Source of the DNA: Antedon mediterranea
Taxonomy: Eukaryota; Echinodermata; Crinoidea; Comatulida; Antedonidae
Reading direction: 5' to 3'
NCBI RefSeq assembly: GCF_964355755.1
Contig: NC_092680.1
Location: forward strand, 22,203,045-22,267,044
Length of the DNA stretch: 64,000 nucleotides
The notes under the pieces are model-generated. The model was given only the letters and a program-made list of their open reading frames with translations. It was not told the DNA's origin and did not search any database. Both the position numbers and the translations under genes were made by a program. Positions 52,401-61,139 of this stretch are shown here, piece after piece. The first letter of the stretch is position 1, and each line of letters begins with the position of its first letter.

Positions 52401-55057
52401 AGTGTACTGTGTTAACTACAGTGTCAGTGCTGTACTCTCACTACAGTGTCAGTGCTGTACTCTCACTACAGTGTCAGTGCTGTACTCTCACTACTGTGTC
52501 AGTGCTGTACTCTCACTACAGTGTCAGTAGTGTACTGTGTTAACTACAGTGTCAATGGAGTAAGAGCAGTTTTCTGTTTGGGCTCATGCCTATTACTTGC
52601 TCCTGGCAAGATGAATTGTAAAATGTACTTTATGAACTATTGCCGAATAAATATTATTATTATTATTAAATATTATTATTATTATTATAATGCTGTACTC
52701 TCACTACAGTGTCAGTAGTGTACTGTGTTAACTACAGTGTCAGTGCTGTACTCTCACTACAGTGTCAGTGCTGTACTCTCACTACAGTGTCAATGCTGTA
52801 CTCTCACTACAGTGTCAGTAGTGTACTGTGTTAACTACAGTGTCAGTGCTGTACTCTCACTACAGTGTCAGTGCTGTACTCTCACTACAGTGTCAGTGCT
52901 GTACTCTCACTACAGTGTCAGTGCTGTACTCTCACTACAGTGTCAGTAGTGTACTGTGTTAACTACAGTGTCAGTGCTGTACTCTCACTACAGTGTCAGT
53001 AGTGTACTGTGTTAACTAGTGTCGACAGTAATGTACTATGTTAACTACAGTAATTATTGTTAATAATGTTGTAGATTGCACGAGAGAATGGTATCAAGTT
53101 TATGGAGACAAGTGCAAAGACGAATATTAATGTAGAACCAGCTTTTATGACACTGGCAGAAGATATTCTTAAAAAGGTCAGAATTTAGTATTTTAAGTCT
53201 CATCTTTCTACTGTTTTTCATTTCTAGTACTTTGAACCAGGAAATTTTACTGTACAATGTTGGTACCATACTAAAAAGACTATTTCAGTACTACTCTACA
53301 GTGTAGGTACCGTACTAAGATGACTATTTCAGTACTACTCTACAGTGTAGGTACCGTACTAAGATGACTATTTCAGTACTACTCTACAGTGTAGGTACCG
53401 TACTAAGATGACTATTTCAGTATTATAGTGTCTCTAGTATAGACATACGGTTATAACTACTCTACAGTGTAGGTACCGTACTAAGATGACTATTTCAGTA
53501 TTACAGTGTCTCTAGTATAGACATACGGTTATAACTACTCTACAGTGTAGGTACCGTACTAAGATGACTATTTCAGTATTACAGTGTCTCTAGTATAGAC
53601 ATACGGTTATAACTACAGTGTAGGTACCATACTAAGATGACTATTTCAGTATTACAGTGTCTCTAGTATAGACATACGGTTATAACTACAGTGTAGATAC
53701 CGTACTAAGATGACTATTTCAGTATTACAGTGTCTCTAGTATAGACATACGGTTATAACTACTCAACAGTGTAGGTACCATACTAAGATGACTATTTCAG
53801 TATTACAGTGTCTCTAGTATAGACATACGGTTATAACTACTCTACAGTGTAGGTACCATACTAAAATGACTATTTCAGTATTACAGTGTCTCTAGTATAG
53901 ACATACGGTTATAACTACTCTACAGTGTAGGTACCGTACTAAGATGACTATTTCAGTATTACAGTGTCTCTAGTATAGAAATACGGTTATAACTATTCTA
54001 CAGTGTAGGTACCATACTAAAATGACTATTTCAGTATTACAGTGTCTCTAGTATAGACATACGGTTATAACTACAGTGTAGGTACCATACTAAGATGACT
54101 ATTTCAGTATTATAGTGTCTCTAGTATAGACATATACGGTTATAACTACTCTACAGTGTAGGTACCGTACTAAGATGACTATTTCAGTATTACAGTGTCT
54201 CTAGTATAGACATACGGTTATAACTACTCTACAGTGTAGGTACCGTACTAAGATGACTATTTCAGTATTACAGTGTCTCTAGTATAGACATACGGTTATA
54301 ACTACTCTACAGTGTAGGTACCGTACTAAGATGACTATTTCAGTATTACAGTGTCTCTAGTATAGACATACGGTTATAACTACTCTACAGTGTAGGTACC
54401 GTACTAAGATGACTATTTCAGTATTACAGTGTCTCTAGTATAGACATACGGTTATAACTACAGTGTAGGTACCGTACTAAGATGACTATTTCAGTATTAC
54501 AGTGTCTCTAGTATAGACATACGGTTATAACTACTCTACAGTGTAGGTACCATACTAAGATTACTATTTCAGTATTACAGTGTCTCTAGTATAGACATAC
54601 AGTTATAACTACAGTGTAGGTACCGTACTAAGATGACTATTTCAGTATTACAGTGTCTCTAGTATAGACATACGGTTATAACTACTCTACAGTGTAGGTA
54701 CCGTACTAAGATGACTATTTCAGTATTACAGTGTCTCTAGATACGGTTATAACTACAGTGTCAGTAGTGTACTACTATGGTAGTGTACTGTGATAAATTA
54801 TTATTGGTTTTTATTCAAATTCAAACAATGTTAAAACAGCAGAAAAACTACTACATTGAGATCCGGTCACTGATACCCACAGTATTGTTGTTGTTCAGTA
54901 ACTTTATGGTTACATACAGGTACTGAACTATTTTTATTAGACTTAACAGTGAGAAATGTTTTTATTTTTACAGTATCCTGTGTCTAATAACACGCAAGCA
55001 ACAAACTATGTGGATCCTTCTCAAGACAGAAATAAAGAAAAGAGTAAATGCTGTTAA
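37298..55057 (+). CDS. rab10: Rab10 small GTPase gene with six alternative first coding exons
   Basis: Shared exons 51102-51301, 51772-51861, 53075-53176 and 54974-55057 encode the Rab10 body: [60 protein letters not shown] and the C-terminal KSKCC. With first exon 37298-37424 the product is 200 residues, the usual Rab10 length, and matches the family along its whole length. Rab10 cycles between GTP and GDP on Golgi, recycling and ciliary-base membranes to drive exocytic transport. Five further exons (1b-1f) each supply a different P-loop and switch I and all end in the same phase (codon position 1, a G before GT), so each can be spliced to the same acceptor at 51101. Choice of exon probably follows separate promoters, as in protocadherin-type clusters; this is inferred from structure alone. 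Confidence 0.9.
38385..38985 (+). repeat. About 80-bp tandem repeat, eight copies, after exon 1a
   Basis: AGTAGAGGCCAATCACAA recurs about every 80 bp from 38385 to 38946, with CTGAATCTGATGAAC in each unit. Two sub-types (GTCGACGGCAAATC and GTCGATGCCAAGTC) alternate. Confidence 0.93.
39000..40733 (+). repeat. 35-bp minisatellite, about 50 copies
   Basis: The unit contains CTATCCTGTACACTGACCCC then TTCTATAGTTTATAG. Variants include a shorter unit lacking TTATAG (left part), CCCATTC for CCCCTTC and GTTAAAAG (right part). It is very homogeneous in the centre. Confidence 0.97.
41914..42055 (+). CDS. rab10: Rab10 alternative first exon 1b
   Basis: Starts [21 protein letters not shown]-loop GDSTIGKS, then [20 protein letters not shown]. 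The ATG has A at -3 and G at +4. All nucleotide-binding residues of this part are kept, including the switch I Thr (ATIG). Donor G|GTATGT is in the common phase. The product would be 205 residues. The alpha-1/switch I surface differs at most positions from exon 1a, so effector choice should differ. Confidence 0.85.
42636..43320 (+). repeat. About 109-bp tandem repeat, six copies, between exons 1b and 1c
   Basis: Each unit carries GTGCTTGACCAGAATATTAG, CCAACTAGACCTGGTCATAC and TAGCCTAACAAAATACCTGG. A shorter related copy lies upstream at about 42520. Confidence 0.93.
43521..43623 (+). CDS. rab10: Rab10 alternative first exon 1c (short N-terminus)
   Basis: Starts [20 protein letters not shown], then [15 protein letters not shown], with donor GTAAGT. 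The N-terminus before strand 1 is almost absent, and switch I is two or more residues shorter than in 1a. P-loop and switch I Thr are kept. The predicted product is 192 residues. The upstream in-frame codon is a stop, so the ATG at 43521 is the only start unless a non-coding exon is spliced in. Confidence 0.78.
43889..44290 (+). repeat. 46-bp minisatellite, about 9 copies, after exon 1c
   Basis: GATTATACAGAGAGTATTGC and TGTGTGTCCCTAGTCTAA repeat every 46 bp with almost no variation. Confidence 0.95.
44408..44957 (+). repeat. 62-bp minisatellite, nine copies, before exon 1d
   Basis: The unit carries GTGTGTCAACTCATGGTATC and GTGTTCAGACACAACG. Sub-types differ at GTGGTGTATAG against TTGGTGTCTAG. 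Confidence 0.95.
45345..45418 (+). repeat. Two-copy short duplication
   Basis: ATATTATTTTAGGAAGCATT followed by GTGCCCTGT occurs twice in tandem, upstream of exon 1d. Confidence 0.85.
45488..45734 (+). CDS. rab10: Rab10 alternative first exon 1d (switch I Thr replaced)
   Basis: P-loop GDSSVGKS within [20 protein letters not shown], then [19 protein letters not shown] and donor GTAAGA. The residue before I-G, which is Thr in nearly all Rabs and binds Mg in the GTP state, is Gln here. Two starts are possible: ATG 45488 (240 residues) or ATG 45548 (220 residues). A TTTCAG at 45541-45546 just before the second could be an acceptor, so a non-coding upstream exon is possible. Confidence 0.78.
45985..46312 (+). 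repeat. About 66-bp tandem repeat, five copies, after exon 1d
   Basis: CATGAAATAATCTATTAACC and TTGGTTGCCCTAATCATTTT recur; units vary by an inserted ACAGT. Confidence 0.9.
47245..47359 (+). CDS. rab10: Rab10 alternative first exon 1e
   Basis: [20 protein letters not shown], then [19 protein letters not shown], donor GTAAGT. P-loop and switch I Thr are intact. The basic/aromatic helix (FKYIYDDY) is unlike the RFSDD of 1a. The frame is too short for a 60-codon cut-off, so it is easily missed by ORF scans. The predicted product is 196 residues. Confidence 0.82.
47935..49300 (+). repeat. About 100-120-bp tandem repeat, about 10 copies, between exons 1e and 1f
   Basis: Units share TTTAACAATGGTAGTGTCCA, TCCTACACTTTGAAAGCAA and CAGTGCTCAAAGTACATGCA. 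Length varies through optional GTTCTGGTGGTTA and a CTGTCCGTCCA segment. The array is interrupted by a 213-bp MITE. Confidence 0.93.
49003..49215. mobile_element. MITE inserted in the 47.9-49.3 kb array
   Basis: Ends TGTCGTATTCGA and TCGAATACGACA are perfect inverted repeats, with more internal complementarity. The array sequence TTAATGTTCTGG is split into TTTAAT and AATGTTCTGG, giving an AAT-type target duplication, so the pre-insertion site can be read from neighbouring units. Confidence 0.85.
49420..50182. other. Upstream region of Rab10 exon 1f, nothing recognised
   Basis: AT-rich, without repeats or coding frames. It may hold the promoter and 5' UTR of exon 1f, but no clear motif is visible. 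Confidence 0.4.
50183..50339 (+). CDS. rab10: Rab10 alternative first exon 1f
   Basis: [21 protein letters not shown]-loop GDSFIGKS, then [20 protein letters not shown] and V|G with donor GTAAGA. The start ATG has A at -3 and G at +4. Switch I Thr is kept (PTVG). It is the nearest to the shared exons (0.76 kb). The predicted product is 210 residues. Phe after GDS is an unusual, bulky P-loop residue. Confidence 0.83.
50340..51101. other. Intron between exon 1f and shared exon 2
   Basis: Contains a short stem-loop pair (GGGTCCAAT and ATTGGACCC, about 50440-50470) and otherwise nothing recognised. The acceptor is TTATCTTAACAG at 51101. Confidence 0.5.
51102..51301 (+). CDS. rab10: Rab10 shared exon 2: switch I end, switch II, strand 4
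   Basis: 200 nt, phase 1 to 0. It completes IG|IDFK (RabF1), then RabF motifs [20 protein letters not shown] and [14 protein letters not shown]. It holds the catalytic Gln in AGQ and the switch II Thr that LRRK2 phosphorylates in vertebrate Rab10 (TITTSYY). Because it is shared, every first-exon isoform keeps the same switch II. Confidence 0.93.
51305..51645 (+). mobile_element. 5'-truncated LINE (CR1/L2-type) 3' end with reverse-transcriptase C-terminus
   Basis: From 51475 the frame reads [20 protein letters not shown] then [11 protein letters not shown] and a TGA at about 51586. The W-N-x-L-P ... F-K-x-x-L-K-T-H-L-F pattern is the usual C-terminus of CR1/L2/Jockey-like ORF2 proteins. A TGGCGCTATATAATG 3' UTR and ATTATTATTTATTG tail follow. 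It lies in the intron between shared exons 2 and 3. A frame break is seen upstream near 51440, so it is dead. Confidence 0.75.
51772..53176 (+). CDS. rab10: Rab10 shared exons 3 and 4: guanine-specificity motifs
   Basis: Exon 51772-51861 (90 nt, [20 protein letters not shown]) holds NKCD. Exon 53075-53176 (102 nt, [20 protein letters not shown], then EDILKK) holds the SAK loop. Both are phase 0 to 0. The intron between is a 1-kb minisatellite with a LINE tail inside. Confidence 0.93.
52020..53045 (+). repeat. 26/28-bp compound minisatellite in the Rab10 intron
   Basis: Two alternating units, CAGTGCTGTACTCTCACTA and CAGTAGTGTACTGTGTTAACT, each ended by ACAGTGT. In the left part they alternate strictly (a 54-bp higher unit), and in the right part runs of the first unit occur. 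TTAACTACAG in the second unit resembles a 3' splice site about 17 times over, just before the true acceptor at 53074. Confidence 0.93.
52560..52690 (+). mobile_element. Short retroposon tail inside the minisatellite
   Basis: Non-repeat sequence ending TTGCCGAATAAATATTATTA and (ATT)n interrupts the array. It resembles a LINE/SINE 3' end. Confidence 0.5.
53255..54760 (+). repeat. 78-bp minisatellite, about 18 copies, in the last Rab10 intron
   Basis: The unit contains TACAGTGTAGGTACCGTACT, AAGATGACTATTTCAGTATT and CTCTAGTATAGACATACGGT. The first three copies are a 54-bp short form lacking the CTCTAGTATAG part. Some units lack the TCTAC before ACAGTGTAGG. Confidence 0.95.
54974..55057 (+). CDS. 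rab10: Rab10 shared last exon: hypervariable tail and prenylation motif
   Basis: [20 protein letters not shown] then KEKSKCC and TAA at 55055-55057. The terminal Cys-Cys is the double geranylgeranylation site needed for membrane binding. Confidence 0.93.
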   Translation, partial: YPVSNNTQATNYVDPSQDRNKEKSKCC

Positions 55058-56130
55058 CTGATTTATAAGATAATTTATTAGTCTATGTGACATTTATTTG
55101 ATGACTGTAAAACATTAAGGCGTTACAATAGAGCAATGTCATTGAGAGATTATAGATATGAAGCAGACTCATCGCACTATTTAGCTGACCAGACCTGCGC
55201 AAGACACTTGCATGTACAGATCCATCAACAATTTGAAGACTTATTAATGATAAACCTGGTGGGATGGATATTATTGCCCAAATCATGTAAACAGAACGCA
55301 ACAGACATGTACATATAAGTTTATATAGGGAGTAATAAGTAAAATCTAGTTATCGCTCGCATGGCTTAATGTTAAAATATTGCCACTGTTCAAACCAAAA
55401 TTGTACTATTAGCCAACATTTATTATTATTATTATTTAAAAGACAATACTTGGTAAATTTGTTGGTTAATTTACAGAATAATGTATTTGAATTGATGGTA
55501 TACTATTGGAATTGTTGGTATACTATTGTTATGTCAATCACATTGGGAATAGCAAGTTTATGTACAAACAGGTTTTTTACTATACTATTTGAAATATTAA
55601 CATCATTAGTCCAACATTAGTTTCTTCATCCAGTTCAAATTAACAAATGATTATCAACAATTGTTCAAATTTGATTGATTTTGAGGCATTTTCTGATATT
55701 AAATGTTAACATACAATGTTTTGAAATTACTAAAATTGAGATGAACAAACTAGCATAGCATATCTGTACAGTTGCCTGTCGTTATATCTATGATGTGTTT
55801 CAATTACACAGAGATTTACAAGGAGTTGCAAGTGGTGATTTGTATATTTGCATTAATAGGTTTAGTAGAGCAAGTAACAATTATATTATTCAAATAATTC
55901 CCAAACATATTACTATTCACTTGTAAGCTATTTTTGATGTTTGCTATATTTTCACAAGTAGTTTTTTATATTTGTTTCTTTTTTATTGAATTGATAATAC
56001 TTGATTATTGTGTTTGCTGTCATGTGACTCTCACATGAAAGTAAATCATTGTTTATGAAACTAATAGCTGGCAAGCTTATTTGTTACACAATTAATGACT
56101 ATGATGACTTTTATTTTTAAACACAATCAA
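55058..56130. other. Rab10 3' UTR and downstream, nothing else recognised
   Basis: AT-rich sequence with no coding frames I accept. Confidence 0.4.
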
Positions 56131-56450
56131 AATGTAACATGTATTACATACTGGTGATCCATGACTGCAAACCTACTGCTATGTGTATGAATATATAACA
56201 TGTATTACACAGGTGATCCATGACAGCAAACATACTACTATGTATATGGATATATAACATGTATTACATACTGGTGATCCATGACAGCAAACCTACTGCT
56301 ATGTATATGAATATATAACATGTATTACACAGGTGATCCATGACAGCAAACATACTGCTATGTACTGCTATGTATATGAATATATAACATGTATTACATA
56401 CTGGTGATCCATGACAGCAAACATACTACTATGTATATGGATATATATTT
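56130..56450 (+). repeat. About 60-bp tandem repeat, five copies
   Basis: ATATATAACATGTATTACAT and GGTGATCCATGACAGCAAAC recur. Long (with ACTGG) and short forms alternate. Confidence 0.88.
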
Positions 56451-57299
56451 ACTTCACACACAAACAATACAGTAGTAGTAATATTTTAATATAATAATAA
56501 TAATAATGTAGAATTGTATTAATAATAATAGAAGACATTTTCAGCTATTTTTAATTTAAATATGTTTTTGTAAAAAGACACTCAAATGAAGGCAGTTAGC
56601 TAAATTACTACTTTACTATACCGATAGCTTTGTCTAATGGCTTGTAATTTATACTAAAACGTATCATTAAATGTTTGATAATGTTCATACATTTCTACAT
56701 ATGTGTAAGTTTAACATAGTCCTAAACCTTCTTACTGGATTTTATAAGTAAGTAAAGTGAGTATTTTTATTAATTTGTTCTTTATCTGCAAACAGATTAT
56801 GAATCTTAAAACTATTAGACAATATTACAATATTTTGTATAATTATATTTTGTTTCTTTCAATTTTACAGAAATATAAAATGCTGAGTGTAGTTGAGTTA
56901 TTGTACCACAGACTAACATGTATTAAATGTATAAGTATTAAGTTTTTTCTCATTAGATTAAAAATGTCTATTTGAGATCCCAACTTAAATTTGTTCAATT
57001 TTATTTTTATTTCATAATCATTTAGATAATATTAAAGACATATAAACAAACATGACATAATACAATATTAATAATTACTCTAGTAGCCAGTCAACTTTCA
57101 TATGCACTTTGAGTTCCAGAGAATGTGACTTCAGAAATTGGTTAAGGGTTTCCAAACAATCATTTTTGCTCGGTTAAACATTTTAAAAATGTGGCGAAAG
57201 GGTAGGTGAAATATTATGAAGACCAAACACCAATAGATTTTTTAATTTTGGCAACCAGTGACCACAACTAGGTAACATTACCAGTGGACACAACTAGGT

Positions 57300-57560
57300 A
57301 ATTCATTCATTCATTCAATCTTTTATTTCGGAAACTCTGGTCCATAGAAAGTACATTACATATAAATGAAATAAATAAAATAAACAAAATTACTACTACT
57401 CATCTCAGGATGGCATTCCATCTGGAGAGCATCTTCGACTTAACTAAGACGTTGCTTATAATCGTTGAGATTAAAATATTTTTGCTTGCATTAAGTCTAC
57501 ACATCAGACCATATATTGATATTCATTCCGTAAACATGAGGCTGGTACTGCAATGTCGAG
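57300..57560 (-). mobile_element. LINE 3' end, minus strand
   Basis: CATTCATTCATTCAATCTTT at the left is the inverted (ATTGAATG)n tail, followed by TATTTCGGAAACTCTGGTCC, a common CR1/L2-like 3' UTR layout. No coding part was identified. Confidence 0.45.
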
Positions 57561-58142
57561 GCCTTTGGTAATATTACCACTGATCACAACTAGGTAATAT
57601 TACTAGACGTACTGTCCTGGTGACGTCTAGACGTACTGTCCTGGTGACGTCTAGACGTACTGTCCTGGTGACGTCTAGACGTACTGTCCTGGTGACGTCT
57701 AGACGTACTGTCCTGGTGACGTCTAGACGTACTGTCATGGTGACGTCTAGACGTACTGTCATGGTGACGTCTAGACGTACTGTCATGGTGACGTCTAGAC
57801 GTACTGTCATGGTGACGTCTAGACGTAATAGTGACAACCAGACGTACTGTCATAGTGACGTCTAGACGTACTGTCATAGTGACGTCTAGACGTAATAGTG
57901 ACGTCTAGATGTACTTTCCTAGTGACGTCTAGACGTACTGTCCTAGTGACGTCTAGACGTACTGTCCTAGTGACGTATGGACGTATTGTCCTAGTAACGT
58001 CTGGACGTACTGTCCTAGTGAAGTCTGGACGTACTGTCCTAGTGACGTCTGGACGTACTGTCCTAGTGACGTCTAGACGTACTGTCATAGTGATGTCTAG
58101 ACGTAATAGTGACGTCTAGACGTACTTTCCTAGTGACGTCTA

Positions 58143-58466
58143 GATTTTTGGTTGTTTGTTTTATCTTTATACTAGTTGACCTCTTCAGTCAAAGACTGAT
58201 TTCCCAGAGGACCCAGTTGGTGATCAGTGGCTGTGATGTACTAATACACCGGTGTAACCCCCTACTCGTCTCGAAAGATGTAATAGGTTCTTTATAGTGC
58301 ACACGAGCAAGTTGTGTACACTGGACCTACGGTTTATAGTCCTTATCAGAGAAGACTCGTTCTACCACCAGAACCATGGAGTGAGTGAGCCTCGAACCCC
58401 TGCCGATGTTATGGCTACGTGATTACGGTTCCACTGTCTTAACCGCTCGGCCACTCACTCACTCTC
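58143..58466 (-). mobile_element. tRNA-derived SINE inserted in the 24-bp satellite
   Basis: Minus strand: head GAGTGAGTGGCCGAGCGGTT (Leu/Ser-type A-box) and B-box GGGGTTCGAGGCTCAC. The ends GAGTGAG and CTCACTC can pair as an acceptor stem. The body runs 58143-58370, and its 3' end is A-rich (plus-strand TTTTTGGTTGTTTGTTTTAT). Satellite sequence resumes immediately on both sides. Confidence 0.8.
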
Positions 58467-61139
58467 ACAACGTACTGTCCTAGTGACGTCTAGACGTACT
58501 GTCGTAGTGACGTCTAGACGTACTGTCCTAGTGACGTCTAGACGTACTGTCCTAGTGACGTCTAGACGTACTGTAGTAGTGACGTCCAGACGTGCTGTAG
58601 TAGTGACGTCCAGACGTGCTGTCGTAGTGACGTCCAGACGTACTGTCGTAGTGACGTCTAGACATACTGTCCTAGTGACGTCTAGACGTACTGTCGTAGT
58701 GACGTCTAGACGTACTGTCCTAGTGACGTCTAGACGTACTGTCCTAGTGACGTCTAGACGTACTGTAGTAGTGACGTCCAGACGTGCTGTAGTAGTGACG
58801 TCCAGACGTGCTGTCGTAGTGACGTCCAGACATACTGTCGTAGTGACGTCTAGACGTAATGTCGTAGTGACGTCTAGACGTACTGTCATAGTGACGTCCA
58901 GACGTGCTGTCGTAGTGACGTCTAGACGTGCTGTTGTATTGACGTCTTGACGTGCTGTCGTAGTGACGTCTAGACGTGCTGTCGTAGTGACGTCTAGACG
59001 TGCTGTCGTAGTGATGTCTAGACATAATAGTGACGTCTAGACGTACTGTCATAGTGACGTCTAGACGTACTGTCATAGTGACGTCTAGACGTACTGTCAT
59101 AGTGACGTCTAGACGTACTGTCATAGTGACGTCTAGACGTACTGTCATAGTGACGTCTAGACGTACTGTCATAGTGACGTCTAGACGTACTGTCATAGTG
59201 ACGTCTAGACGTACTGTCATAGTGACGTCTAGACGTAATAGTGACGTCTAGAAGTACTGTCATAGTGACGTCTAGACGTACTTTCCTAGCGACGTCTAGA
59301 CGTACTGTCCTAGTGATGTCTAGACGTACTTTCCTAGTGACGTCTAGACGTATTTTTCTAGTGACGTCTAGACGTACTGTCATGGTGACGTCTAGACGTA
59401 CTGTCATGGTGATGTCAAGACGTACTGTCATGGTGACGTCTAGATGTACTGTCATGGTGACGTCTAGACGTACTGTCATGGTGACGTCTAGACGTACTGT
59501 CATGGTGACGTCTAGACGTACTGTCATGGTGACGTCTAGACTTACTGTCATGGTCATGGTGACGTCCAGACGTGCTGTCGTGGTGACGTCTAGACGTGCT
59601 GTCGTGGTGATGTCTAGACGTGCTGTTGTAGTGCCGTCTAGACGTGCTGTCGTAGTGACGTCTAGACGTGATGTCGTAGTGACGTCTAGACGTGCTGTCA
59701 TAGTGATGTCTAGACGTAATAGTGATGTCTGGACGTAATAGTGACGTCTATACGTACGGTCATAGTGACGTCTAGACGTACTGTCATAGTGACGTCTAGA
59801 CGTACTGTCCTAGTGACGTCTAGACGTACTTTCCTAGTGACGTCTAGATGTACTTTCCTAGTGACGTCTAGACGTATTGTCCTAGTAACGTGTAGAATAC
59901 TTTCCTAGTGATGTCTAGACGTACTTTCCTAGTGACTTCTAGACGTACTTTCCTAGTGACAACTAGACGTACTGTCTTAGTGACGTCTAGACGTAATTGT
60001 ACCGTCTAGACGTACTTTCCTAGTGACGTCTAGATGTACTGTCCTAGTGACGTCTAGACGTACTGTCCTAGTGACGTCTAGACGTACTGTTGTAGTGACG
60101 TCTAGATGTACTGTCGTAGTGACGTCTAGATGTACTGTCGTAGTGACGTCTAAACGTACTGTCCTAGTGATGTCTAGACGTACTGTCGTAGAGATGTCTA
60201 GACGTAATGTCGTAGTGACGTCTAGACGTGCTGTCGTATTGACGTCTAGACGTACTTTCCTAGGGACATCTAGACGTACTTTCCTAGTGACGTCTAGATG
60301 TACGGTCCTAGTGATGTCTAGACATACTGTCATAGTGACGTCTAGACGTACTTTCCTGGTGACGTCTAGACGTACTGTCCTGGTGACGTCTAGACGTGCT
60401 GTCCTAGTGACGTCTAGACGTATTGTCCTAGTAATGTCTATACGTACTGTCCTAGTGACGTCTAGACATACTGTCCTAGTGACGTCTAGACGTACTGTCA
60501 AAGTGACGTCTAAACGTAATAGTGACGTCTAGACGTACTTTCCTAGTGACGTCTAGATGTACCGTCCTAGTGACGTCTAGACGTACCGTCCTAGCGACGT
60601 CTAGATGTATTGTCGTAGTGACGTCTAGATGTACTGTCGTAGTGACGTCTAGATGTACTGTCCTAGTGACGTCTAAACGTACTGTCCTAGTGACGTCTAG
60701 ACGTACTGTCGTAGAGACGTCTAAACATAATGTCGTAGTGACGTCTAGACGTGCTGTCGTAGTGACGTCTAGACGTGCTGTCGTAGTGACGTCTAGATGT
60801 GCTGTCGTAGTGACGTCTAGACGTGATGTCATAGTGACGTCTAGACGTGCTGTCATAGTGATGTCTAGACATTCTGTCATGGCGACGTCTAGACGTACTG
60901 TCATGGCAACGTCTAGACGTACTGTCATGGTGACGTCTAGACGTAGACGTACTGTCATGGTAATGTCTAGACGTACTGTCATGGTGACGTCTAGACGTCT
61001 AGACGTGCTGTCGTAGTGACGTCTAAACATGCTGTCGTAGTGACGTCTAGATGTGCTGTTGTAGTGACGTCTAGACGTGCTGTCGTAGTGACGTCTAGAC
61101 GTCACTATTACGTACTTTCCTAGTGACGTCTAGACGTAC

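Noticed and set aside
57600-58140. CRISPR array
   Set aside because: The units are contiguous with no unique spacers, and the window is a eukaryotic nuclear sequence.
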